Shown here: piece by piece, positions 1 through 5,569 of the stretch
How the letters are laid out: each line of letters starts with the position of its first letter
Position numbering within the stretch: position 1 is the stretch's first letter
Source: an uncultured Bacteroides sp.
GTDB taxonomy: Bacteria; Bacteroidota; Bacteroidia; Bacteroidales; Bacteroidaceae
DNA: 5,745 bases
Direction: 5' to 3'
Assembly: GCA_934716785.1 (NCBI GenBank)
Contig: CAKUYM010000285.1
Coordinates: 1 to 5,745, forward strand
Made by a program: the position numbers and the translations under genes
Notes under the pieces: model-generated
What the model was told of the DNA's origin: nothing
The model's input: only the letters and a program-made list of their open reading frames with translations
The model's database searches: none

Positions 1-533
1 ATGGTATGAGTATATATAGTACCGTAACAATTCGTAATATCAGTAACAAACATATATCTATAAGATAAAGCCAACTCAAGGCTTCTCTGTTCAACATTCT
101 CCCACCAAAAACTTACAGATGCAGACAAATGTGACTTGTCTGTATTTCCCTTAACTTTAGGAATACTTGTAACTTCTATATTGGGTACATTCAGCTCCGC
201 AAACCGATTTTTTATCTCTTTCCAACTACTCCTATTTGTCATAGCTTTGACAAGCAGATAATAAAGGTATGGATTAATTAACTGAAGAGGTCTATATGAA
301 TGCTACGTATCTTTTTTGACTAATATCTTATGATTTACATTTTCATAGTCAGAAGGCATCCTCTTAGAGACTTTTAAAATATCCCTCAATTCTTTATTTC
401 CGACAGTGCTTTGTACATATTTTATTACTGGATTGAAATCAATGTATATAGGAAACTGCATATTACAATAGTTTTGCGATTCCAAGAAATACTGCCTTGC
501 TTTTATATGCGAAAGTTCAAGAATGGTCCTCAT
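1..533 (-). pseudogene. Defence-type reverse transcriptase, 5' part, interrupted by an in-frame TAG; runs off the left edge
   Basis: Seen: from an ATG at 533-531 (MRTILELSHIKARQYF...) the minus-strand frame reads 76 codons to a TAG at 305-303. It then continues in the same frame with no further stop to base 1. The post-stop part reads HSYRPLQLINPYLYYLLVKA, later WWENVEQRSLELALSYRYMF, then VTDITNCYGTIYTH at about 52-10. The TDIT..CY block fits RT motif A, with the first catalytic Asp at 41-39. Family knowledge: the RPLQLINP, WW..VEQRS and YTH blocks are typical of the unknown-group/Abi-like bacterial RTs annotated as RNA-directed DNA polymerase, several of which (DRT types) act in phage defence. 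The exact DRT class cannot be told from this part, and the YxDD motif lies outside the window. An upstream GTG (542-540) could add three residues; ATG is preferred. The gene lies 50 bp after the ATPase remnant and was probably co-transcribed with it. Inference: a recent nonsense mutation, since the rest looks intact. Homologues as I recall them usually have Lys at the stop position (AAG to TAG is one change). Confidence 0.75.
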
Positions 534-583
534 CGATAACACTTTATTATATTTTTCTGATTAACTTTTATTATTGGAGACAC

Positions 584-880
584 TTATGCTCTTATATCTA
601 AACGATCTTCCTTGAGTAAGAAATCGAATTGTCCAACTGTGAGAATCTCTTCCTCATTTCGATGAGGCATAATGTGATCTTTGACAACAATGATTTTCTT
701 GAATGAATTATTGATATTCGTCAGCGAACGAGATTCTTGTATTTCTTTCTCTCTGTCCGGTATAGACAGTGCCAACTGTATATAATACTTCTTGCTGCCA
801 AGAGTTACAATAAAATCCACTTCAAGATGGATACGAGTCCACTTTCCGTCCTTATCCGGCTTTTTTATCTCCATTGTCAC
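584..880 (-). pseudogene. C-terminal remnant of a DUF4143-type AAA ATPase
   Basis: Seen: 98 codons from a GTG at 880-878 (or the ATG two codons later) to a TAA at 586-584. The product contains LEVDFIVTLGSKKYYIQLAL, then PDREKEIQESRSL, then SFKKIIVVKDHIMPHRNEEE and a FDFLLKEDRLD tail. Family knowledge: this is the C-terminal domain of the large Bacteroidales ATP-binding proteins (AAA_14 plus DUF4143, about 400 aa), in which a VDF...YYIQ block and a FKKIIVVKD strand form the nuclease-like fold. The N-terminal P-loop ATPase part is missing: upstream the frame closes at a TAA within about 16 codons, inside the promoter region. Inference: an internal deletion joined the leader of the gene directly to its last quarter. 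The fragment could still be expressed from the promoter at 916-947, but it has no ATPase activity of its own. Confidence 0.72.
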
Positions 881-890
881 ATTAAATTTT

Positions 891-904
891 TGCCAATATT
901 GGCA
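891..904. repeat. Palindrome TGCCAATATTGGCA, proximal copy (candidate operator)
   Basis: A perfect 14-bp palindrome lying about 5-18 bp downstream of the predicted start point of the minus-strand promoter. That is a position where a bound repressor would block initiation or early elongation. An identical copy lies 73 bp away at 964-977. The binding protein is unknown. Confidence 0.6.
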
Positions 905-915
905 TATTTATATAA

Positions 916-947
916 CAAAAGTAATGACTATTACCTGACCATGCAAA
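916..947 (-). promoter_or_regulatory. Bacteroides-type promoter driving the ATPase remnant and RT
   Basis: Read on the minus strand, TTTG (947-944) is followed after exactly 20 bp by TACTTTTG (923-916). This is a full match to the Bacteroides -33 TTTG and -7 TAnnTTTG elements. Transcription would start near 909, just before the palindrome at 891-904 and about 30 bp before the GTG at 880. The start site is inferred from element spacing. Confidence 0.6.
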
Positions 948-963
948 GATTATATTATTTTTC

Positions 964-977
964 TGCCAATATTGGCA
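964..977. repeat. Palindrome TGCCAATATTGGCA, distal copy (candidate operator)
   Basis: Identical in all 14 bases to 891-904. Centre-to-centre distance is 73 bp, close to seven turns of B-DNA, so both sites face the same side of the helix. On the minus strand it is preceded by a -7-like CATTACTTTG (1002-993), as the proximal copy is preceded by CATTACTTTTG (926-916). It lies upstream of the -33 box at 947-944. Confidence 0.6.
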
Positions 978-1044
978 CTCATATATTATGAACAAAGTAA
1001 TGCTAACAAATACAAGCATTTAAAAGAAATCAACGCAAAAGTTC

Positions 1045-1052
1045 TATCTTTG
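1045..1052 (+). promoter_or_regulatory. Likely -7 element for the 109-aa gene
   Basis: TATCTTTG matches TAnnTTTG exactly and lies 14 bp before the ATG at 1067. No clean TTTG is seen at the expected -33 distance; only an AT-rich TTTA (1019-1022) is near. If used, the transcript would have a leader of only about 7-8 bases. Confidence 0.45.
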
Positions 1053-1066
1053 CAAAAAAATGAACG

Positions 1067-1396
1067 ATGGCAGTAACAAAAGCTATATTGGAAAAATGGC
1101 TGGTGGCGCAGAAACGTCACCGCCTTTCGGACAAACAGGTCCAGATGGCCCGCGAATTGGGTATGAACCCCGACAAGCTCGGCAAGATAGACAATCATAA
1201 GCAGGAAGCGTGGAAAGCTTCGCTTCCGCAGTTTATCGAGAAAATCTATTTCAAGCGTTTCAAACGGGAAGAGCCGGAAACGGTCAAGCCGCTGAAGCAG
1301 GTCATGGCGGAAATGGAGGCAAGGAAAAAGCAACAGAAAGCGAAGAAGGAGGAACGCAGGAGACAGCGTGCACTTTCTTCTGATTCTACGGAATAG
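1067..1396 (+). CDS. Conserved hypothetical basic protein, 109 aa
   Basis: I recognise this as a conserved, unnamed small protein found in Bacteroidales and other gut bacteria; no function is established that I can name. Seen: an N-terminal helical half with a possible helix-turn-helix-like stretch (LSDKQVQMARELGMNPDKLG, residues about 20-39), followed by KIDNHKQEAWKASLPQFIEK and FKRF. The last 30 residues are strongly charged (EARKKQQKAKKEERRRQRA, about 84-102) and probably form a basic helix or disordered tail. There is no signal peptide or membrane segment, so it is likely cytoplasmic and could bind nucleic acid, but this is inference from charge only. The ATG at 1067 is chosen because it gives the conserved MAVTKAILEKW start; an ATG at 1060 is in another frame and yields only a short peptide. 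It is divergent from the ATPase/RT remnants and convergent with the DUF1273 gene. Its base composition is more GC-rich than the left block. Confidence 0.8.
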   Translation: MAVTKAILEKWLVAQKRHRLSDKQVQMARELGMNPDKLGKIDNHKQEAWKASLPQFIEKIYFKRFKREEPETVKPLKQVMAEMEARKKQQKAKKEERRRQRALSSDSTE

Positions 1397-1412
1397 GTAA
1401 CGTGCATAAAAC

Positions 1413-1457
1413 GAAAGGCGAAGTGTGAAGACCGGCCGCTTTCACATTTCGCCTTTC
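1413..1457. terminator. Hairpin between convergent genes (likely terminator)
   Basis: Arms GAAAGGCGAAGTGTGAA (1413-1429) and TTCACATTTCGCCTTTC (1441-1457) form a 17-bp stem with a single G-T type mismatch and an 11-base loop. It lies 16 bp after the stop of the plus-strand gene and 25 bp after the stop of the minus-strand gene. For the minus strand it is followed by GTTTTATG, a weak U-tract; for the plus strand no clear T-run follows the stem. Confidence 0.65.
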
Positions 1458-1481
1458 ATTCCAAAAACAAGCAGGCTGCCG

Positions 1482-1997
1482 CTATTTAATCCTTTCATAG
1501 ATATTGATGACTGGCTTGCCGCTTTCCAACGCCTTGCTTATCGTGTAGAATGTCCCCCCTTTCGGCACGAGATCCCAATAGGCAATGACGGTATCAGCCT
1601 TACGCACCATGTATTCATCCCTGCGCAGGTAACATTCCTTGCGGTAGTTCTCGGAAACCATGACCACCCGGTCCATCCGTCCCAATAGGCGAGCATACAG
1701 CAGCCGGTCTTCCACATCGAACCACAGAGGCTGTTTTCGGAATGGCACTGCCGCTACGAGCGTGATATCCTCATACTTTTCCCTGACCTTCAAGACTACT
1801 TCCGCCGCTGCCATGTCAAAACCATTGGCCATGCCGGTGTAGTAGACCTTGTATCCTTTCCCGTACAGTTCCGTTACCAGTTCCGCCACGGCATCCTTGA
1901 TTCTGTCCAATATCAGCGGATTGTTTCCGCATCCTTGCAGGATACGTTCCTTGCGGTGTCCCGTGAAAGCCACCGCCCGACTGTTTTTTGCTTCCAT
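1482..1997 (-). CDS. SLOG/DUF1273 family protein (YpsA-like)
   Basis: A 171-aa protein of the DUF1273/YpsA branch of the SLOG superfamily: Rossmann-like proteins thought to bind nucleotides or ADP-ribose-type ligands. Some superfamily members act in stress and phage-defence signalling. Seen: the N-terminal strand AVAFTGHRKER (TGHR at residues 12-15), the YYTGMANGFDMAAAE loop (Gly55, Gly59, Asp61), VAAVPF, DRVVMVSENY, YMVRKADTVIAYWD and the C-terminal KGGTFYT turn (146-149) before SGKPVINIY. The order and length (about 170-180 aa) match the family, and all recognisable motifs are present. ATG 1997-1995 is chosen; a GTG at 2027-2025 would add ten residues (VVSKTIKTHS-like) and the frame stays open still further upstream. 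The gene is convergent with the 109-aa gene and divergent from traE. Its role in the element is unknown. It may be accessory cargo or act in signalling/defence, but nothing in the sequence gives the ligand. Confidence 0.88.
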   Translation of the reverse strand: MEAKNSRAVAFTGHRKERILQGCGNNPLILDRIKDAVAELVTELYGKGYKVYYTGMANGFDMAAAEVVLKVREKYEDITLVAAVPFRKQPLWFDVEDRLLYARLLGRMDRVVMVSENYRKECYLRRDEYMVRKADTVIAYWDLVPKGGTFYTISKALESGKPVINIYERIK

Positions 1998-2027
1998 ACT
2001 ATGAGTCTTTATTGTTTTACTCACCAC

Positions 2028-2044
2028 CCGTTCAGCCTGAACGG
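2028..2044. repeat. 17-bp palindrome upstream of the DUF1273 gene
   Basis: CCGTTCAG (2028-2035), one central base, CTGAACGG (2037-2044): a perfect inverted repeat 31 bp upstream of the DUF1273 ATG. It could be an operator or a short leader hairpin. Confidence 0.5.
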
Positions 2045-2094
2045 TATTTTGTTTCTTGAAGGCTCTTCCGCTCCGGTCCGGGATTCGGCAAGGC

Positions 2095-2145
2095 TTGCCG
2101 TGAAAAAATACCGCAAGTGCAGCGAGGATGATTATTTCACGGCAA
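2095..2145. repeat. Inverted repeat with 11-bp arms
   Basis: TTGCCGTGAAA (2095-2105) and TTTCACGGCAA (2135-2145) pair perfectly around a 29-base loop. In a minus-strand transcript this would fold upstream of the DUF1273 start, and it shares the leader with the palindrome at 2028-2044. It could be a regulatory leader structure or a protein-binding site. Confidence 0.5.
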
Positions 2146-2294
2146 CCAGCCAGAAGGACCGCCTTGCCACATCCCTTAGGAACGGAGCTACCTTTGCCAA
2201 AAGAAAAGAAATGCCGCTCTCTCCTTATTCCTGTTTTTAGGTTTCATTTATCTGAAGAAGCCTTTATGGAATGGTCCCAGAACACCTTTCCCGA

Positions 2295-2321
2295 TGTAAC
2301 ATGATGACATACGGTGTTACA
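2295..2321. promoter_or_regulatory. Inverted repeat before the traE promoter (candidate operator)
   Basis: TGTAACA (2295-2301) and TGTTACA (2315-2321) are perfect inverted 7-mers with centres 20 bp apart, about two helical turns. They end 10 bp before the TTTG box at 2332. This suits a dimeric regulator acting on the tra promoter; the protein is unknown. Confidence 0.45.
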
Positions 2322-2331
2322 GGTTGTACGG

Positions 2332-2365
2332 TTTGTAAATCAATATATTAAATGCTATATATTCG
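2332..2365 (+). promoter_or_regulatory. Probable tra operon promoter upstream of traE
   Basis: TTTG (2332-2335), 22 bp, TATATTCG (2358-2365). This matches the Bacteroides -33/-7 pattern with one mismatch in the -7 box (TTCG for TTTG) and a slightly long spacer. The predicted start falls near 2371-2373, giving a leader of about 38 bases before the traE ATG. Confidence 0.45.
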
Positions 2366-2366
2366 T

Positions 2367-2408
2367 TGTCGAAATGATTTTATGTCTCACTAATCAAATG
2401 TTTCGACA
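2367..2408 (+). promoter_or_regulatory. Leader hairpin ending just before the traE start codon
   Basis: TGTCGAAA (2367-2374) and TTTCGACA (2401-2408) are perfect 8-bp inverted arms around a 26-base loop. The 3' arm ends one base before the ATG at 2410. In the mRNA this stem would occupy the ribosome landing site, so folding could limit traE translation; in DNA it could be an operator straddling the start of transcription. Confidence 0.45.
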
Positions 2409-2409
2409 C

Positions 2410-2706
2410 ATGAAAAAAAGGTTCTTTTTCGCAGTCATGACACTGCTTGCCTCGGCAGGGGCGTTTGCCCAAGGTAACGGTATCGGTGGTATTACCGAAG
2501 CGACCAACATGGTCACATCCTACTTTGATCCCGGGACCAAATTGATTTACGCCATAGGAGCCGTAATCGGGCTGATCGGTGGCGTGAAGGTCTACTCAAA
2601 GTTCTCGTCGGGCGATCCGGACACCTCAAAGACAGCGGCGAGCTGGTTCGGTGCCTGTATCTTCCTGATCGTAGCCGCCACCATCTTACGCTCATTCTTC
2701 CTGTAA
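2410..2706 (+). CDS. traE: TraE, DUF4134 conjugative transposon protein (VirB2-like)
   Basis: A 98-aa small membrane protein of the Bacteroides conjugation apparatus, thought to be the VirB2-like pilin or pore subunit. Seen: MKKRFFFAVMTLLASAGAFA forms a signal peptide with likely cleavage after Ala20, before QGNGIGG. A conserved GGITEATNMVTSYFDPGTKL stretch follows, then a first membrane segment (about 44-64, IYAIGAVIGLIGGVKVY). KFSSGDPDTSKTAASW makes the loop, and a second membrane segment (about 78-98, FGACIFLIVAATILRSFFL) reaches the C-terminus. The frame is open 32 codons further upstream, but those residues precede the Lys/Arg-rich signal start and overlap the promoter, so ATG 2410 is chosen. 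It is the first gene of the tra run and traF starts one base after its stop. Predicted control elements sit directly upstream. Confidence 0.95.
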   Translation: MKKRFFFAVMTLLASAGAFAQGNGIGGITEATNMVTSYFDPGTKLIYAIGAVIGLIGGVKVYSKFSSGDPDTSKTAASWFGACIFLIVAATILRSFFL

Positions 2707-2707
2707 T

Positions 2708-3031
2708 ATGGCAAAGTATCCGATCAACAAGGGAATCGGCCGCAGCCCGGAGTTCAAGGGGCTCAAGAGCCAGTACCTGTTCATCTTCGCCGGCGGGCTG
2801 CTTGCCCTGTTCGTGGTGTTCGTCATTATGTACATGGCAGGCATTGACCAGTGGATATGTATCGGCTTCGGGGTCATCTCCGCATCGGTACTGGTCCGGG
2901 CGACCTTCCGGATGAACGCGAAGTACGGCGAATGGGGACTTATGAAGCTCCGCGCGCTGCGCCGCCATCCCCGTTACATCATCAACCGGAGAAAGTTCCT
3001 CCGGCTGTTTTCTTCAACCGTCAAAAACTGA
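2708..3031 (+). CDS. traF: TraF, DUF4133 conjugative transposon protein (VirB3-like)
   Basis: A 107-aa inner-membrane protein; DUF4133/TraF occupies the VirB3 place between pilin and VirB4 ATPase in Bacteroides type IV secretion systems. Seen: an N-terminal cytoplasmic MAKYPINKGIGRSPEFKGLK typical of the family, two adjacent hydrophobic segments (about 23-44, YLFIFAGGLLALFVVFVIMY, and 49-66, WICIGFGVISASVLV), then a basic tail (LRALRRHPRYIINRRKFLRL, about 82-101) likely facing the cytoplasm. It starts one base after the traE stop and ends 6 bp before traG, consistent with tight co-translation. Length is normal and no defects are seen. Confidence 0.95.
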   Translation: MAKYPINKGIGRSPEFKGLKSQYLFIFAGGLLALFVVFVIMYMAGIDQWICIGFGVISASVLVRATFRMNAKYGEWGLMKLRALRRHPRYIINRRKFLRLFSSTVKN

Positions 3032-3037
3032 AAAAGC

Positions 3038-5536
3038 ATGAGAAACGTAATGAAAACAGCTACGCTGGAAAGCAAGTTCCCGCTGCTGGCCGTGGAGAAC
3101 GGCTGCATCATCAGCAAGGATGCCGACATCACCGTGGCATACCGGGTGGAGCTGCCCGAACTCTTCACGCTGACAGGTGCCGAGTACGAGTCCATGCACT
3201 CCACATGGGCGAAGGCGGTCAAGGTGCTGCCGAATTACAGCATCGTGCACAAGCAGGACTTTTTCATTGAAGAGAGCTATAAACCGGATATCCGCATGGA
3301 TGACCAGAGTTTTCTCAGCCGCAGTTTCGAGCGGCATTTCAGCGGGCGTCCCTATTTGCGGCACACCTGTTACCTGTTCCTGACAAAGACCACGAAGGAA
3401 CGCAGCCGCACGACGAGCGGTTTCAACGCCCTGACACGGAATTTCATCATCCCAAGGGAGATGCAGGACAAGGAGACCGTCGCCCGGTTCATGGAATGCT
3501 GCGGGCAGTTCGAACGCATCGTGAACGACAGCGGGCTTCTCTCCATCACGCGCCTGACGGACGGGGAGATTACCGGGACGGAGACTTCGGCGGGAATCAT
3601 CGAGAAGTATTTCTCACTCTCGCAGAAGGATACCGCCTACCTGCAGGACCTCGCGCTCGGTGCCGGAGAGATGAGGGTGGGTGACAACTACCTTTGCCTG
3701 CACACCCTTTCCGATGCGGAAGACCTGCCTTCCCATGTGGCTACCGACTGCCGTTATGAAAGGCTCTCCACGGACCGGAGCGACTGCCGTCTGTCGTTTG
3801 CCGCACCGATAGGTATCCTGCTCACGTGCAACCATGTGGTGAACCAGTACCTCTTCATCGACGACTCGGCGGAGAACCTCAGGAAGTTCGAGCAGACCGC
3901 AAGGAACATGAACTCGCTTTCCCGTTACAGCCGCTCCAACCAGATAAACCGCGAATGGATCGAGGAATACCTGAACGAGGCGCACAGCAAGGGGCTGACT
4001 TCCATCCGTGCGCACTGCAATGTCATGGCGTGGAGCGATGACCGGGAAAAGTTGAAGCGCATCAAGAACGATGTGGGCAGCCAGCTGGCTCTGATGGAGG
4101 CTAAGCCGCGCCACAACACGGTGGACGTGCCGACCCTGTTCTGGGCGGCCATACCCGGCAATGCGGGCGATTTCCCTTTCGAGGAGAGTTTCCATACCTT
4201 CATCGAGCAGGCCCTGTGCCTGTTTATCGGGGAGACCTCCTACAAGGACTCGCTTTCCCCGTTCGGCATCCGCATGGTGGACCGACTGACCGGGAAACCC
4301 GTCCATCTGGACATTTCCGACCTTCCGATGAAGAACGGCACGATCACCAACCGTAACAAATTTATCCTCGGACCGTCCGGCTCGGGCAAGTCCTTCTTCA
4401 CCAACCACATGGTGCGCCACTATTACGAACAGGGAGCGCATGTACTGCTGGTGGATACCGGCAACTCCTACCAGGGGCTGTGCAGCCTTATCCACGCGCG
4501 GACGCACGGTGAGGATGGCATCTACTTCACTTACGAGGAGGACAATCCGATAACCTTCAATCCTTTCTATGTGGAGGACGGCATCTTTGACATCGAAAAG
4601 AAAGAGTCCGTCAAGACGCTTATCCTCACCCTGTGGAAACGTGACGACGAGCCGCCGACACGTGCGGAAGAGGTGGCGCTCTCCAATGCCGTTAACCTCT
4701 TTTTGGAGAAAATACGGCAGGAAAAGCAGTCCAGTCCCACCTTCAACACGTTCTACGAGTTCATCCGTGACGAGTATCAGGAGATTTTGAAAGGGAAACG
4801 CACCCGTGAGAAGGACTTTGACGTGTGTGGCTTCCTGAACGTGCTGGAACCCTATTACCGTGGCGGCGAGTACGACTACCTGCTCAATTCGGACAAACAG
4901 CTTGATTTGCTGAATAAACGCTTCATAGTCTTCGAGTTGGACAATATACAGGAAAATAAAGCGCTGCTTCCGATAGTGACCATTATCATCATGGAGACTT
5001 TCATCAGCAAGATGCGCAGGTTAAAGGGCATCCGTAAAATAATCCTTATCGAGGAATGTTGGAAGGCATTGGCTTCCGCCAATATGAGTAGCTATATCCG
5101 CTACCTGTTCAAGACCGTCCGAAAGTTCTTCGGTGAGGCGGTGGTGGTCACTCAGGAAGTGGAGGATATCATTTCTTCCCCCATTGTCAAGGGTACCATC
5201 ATCAACAACAGCGACTGCAAGATTCTCCTTGACCAGAGGAAATATCTCAATAAGTTCGATGAGATACAGGCGTTGCTCGGCCTGACCGACAAGGAGCGGG
5301 CGCAGATCCTTTCCATCAACATGGCGAACAGCCCTTCCAGGCGGTACAAGGAAGTGTGGATCGGTCTGGGCGGAACGCAGTCTGCGGTCTATGCCACGGA
5401 GGTCTCATCCTCGGAATATTACACGTATACTACCGAGGAGACCGAGAAACTCGAGCTTATGCGGCTTACGGAGAAACTCGGTGGGAACATCGAGCTTGCC
5501 ATCAGGCAGCTGGTGGAAAGCAAAAGGGAGAAATAA
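3038..5536 (+). CDS. traG: TraG, VirB4-family conjugation ATPase
   Basis: An 832-aa ATPase that powers assembly of and transport through the mating channel; the largest tra protein, acting at the cytoplasmic face of the inner membrane with TraF. Seen: an N-terminal DUF3875-type domain (about 8-70, ESKFPLLAVENGCIISKDAD), a VirB4 central region (about 80-430), then the P-loop ATPase. Walker A is GPSGSGKS at 445-452, a DTGNSYQ motif follows, Walker B is IILIEE at 668-673 (acidic pair Glu672-Glu673, then CW), and a VVVTQE sensor-like motif with SNDC-type NNSDCKILLDQ comes further on. Length is normal for CTnDOT TraG (about 830 aa) and the frame is intact. ATG 3038 is chosen; Met5 at 3050 is an alternative, both after an A-rich stretch. 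Large open frames on the opposite strand here are composition shadows. Confidence 0.96.
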   Translation: MRNVMKTATLESKFPLLAVENGCIISKDADITVAYRVELPELFTLTGAEYESMHSTWAKAVKVLPNYSIVHKQDFFIEESYKPDIRMDDQSFLSRSFERHFSGRPYLRHTCYLFLTKTTKERSRTTSGFNALTRNFIIPREMQDKETVARFMECCGQFERIVNDSGLLSITRLTDGEITGTETSAGIIEKYFSLSQKDTAYLQDLALGAGEMRVGDNYLCLHTLSDAEDLPSHVATDCRYERLSTDRSDCRLSFAAPIGILLTCNHVVNQYLFIDDSAENLRKFEQTARNMNSLSRYSRSNQINREWIEEYLNEAHSKGLTSIRAHCNVMAWSDDREKLKRIKNDVGSQLALMEAKPRHNTVDVPTLFWAAIPGNAGDFPFEESFHTFIEQALCLFIGETSYKDSLSPFGIRMVDRLTGKPVHLDISDLPMKNGTITNRNKFILGPSGSGKSFFTNHMVRHYYEQGAHVLLVDTGNSYQGLCSLIHARTHGEDGIYFTYEEDNPITFNPFYVEDGIFDIEKKESVKTLILTLWKRDDEPPTRAEEVALSNAVNLFLEKIRQEKQSSPTFNTFYEFIRDEYQEILKGKRTREKDFDVCGFLNVLEPYYRGGEYDYLLNSDKQLDLLNKRFIVFELDNIQENKALLPIVTIIIMETFISKMRRLKGIRKIILIEECWKALASANMSSYIRYLFKTVRKFFGEAVVVTQEVEDIISSPIVKGTIINNSDCKILLDQRKYLNKFDEIQALLGLTDKERAQILSINMANSPSRRYKEVWIGLGGTQSAVYATEVSSSEYYTYTTEETEKLELMRLTEKLGGNIELAIRQLVESKREK

Positions 5537-5569
5537 AACCGTTTATCAACCGACTTAAAGACAACAGTT

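Larger units (their letters stand above)
2028..2294. other. Non-coding or leader region with a start-less open frame
   Basis: No convincing gene is seen here. In the minus-strand frame of the DUF1273 gene, the reading stays open from a TGA at 2246-2244 down to the gene without any ATG, GTG or TTG that looks like a natural start before the GTG at 2027. The encoded peptide (…GKAVLLAGCREIIILAALAV…) is not a recognisable domain. The plus strand is also open over much of this stretch. From memory, similar sequence recurs in other Bacteroides conjugative elements, which would fit a conserved leader; this was not checked. The region contains the two inverted repeats listed separately. Confidence 0.4.

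Noticed and set aside
303..305. Genuine TAG recoding (for example to Gln, as in some crAss-like phages)
   Set aside because: Only one TAG is seen, the flanking genes are ordinary Bacteroidales genes, and the 109-aa gene ends with TAG as a normal stop.
737..991. 84-aa plus-strand frame
   Set aside because: Antisense to the ATPase remnant and runs through the duplicated promoter-palindrome module; composition is AT-rich noise.
986..1333. 115-aa minus-strand frame opposite the 109-aa gene
   Set aside because: Antisense to the better supported conserved gene; no family resemblance.
2028..2145. oriT or the RteR small RNA gene
   Set aside because: The inverted repeats alone are not enough; no relaxase gene is adjacent, and I cannot match the sequence to either from memory.
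1935..2240. 101-aa plus-strand frame over the DUF1273 start and leader
   Set aside because: Overlaps the DUF1273 N-terminus in antisense and the leader; no recognisable domain or promoter.
2513..2968. Minus-strand frame across traE and traF
   Set aside because: Antisense shadow of two well-supported tra genes; Arg/His-rich low-complexity product.
2851..3270. Plus-strand frame bridging traF and traG
   Set aside because: Overlaps both genes out of frame; product is His/Arg/Pro-rich and not protein-like.
3614..4507. 297-aa open frame on the minus strand inside traG
   Set aside because: Fully antisense to a clear VirB4-type gene in GC-rich sequence; its product has no recognisable domain and is explained by codon bias of traG.
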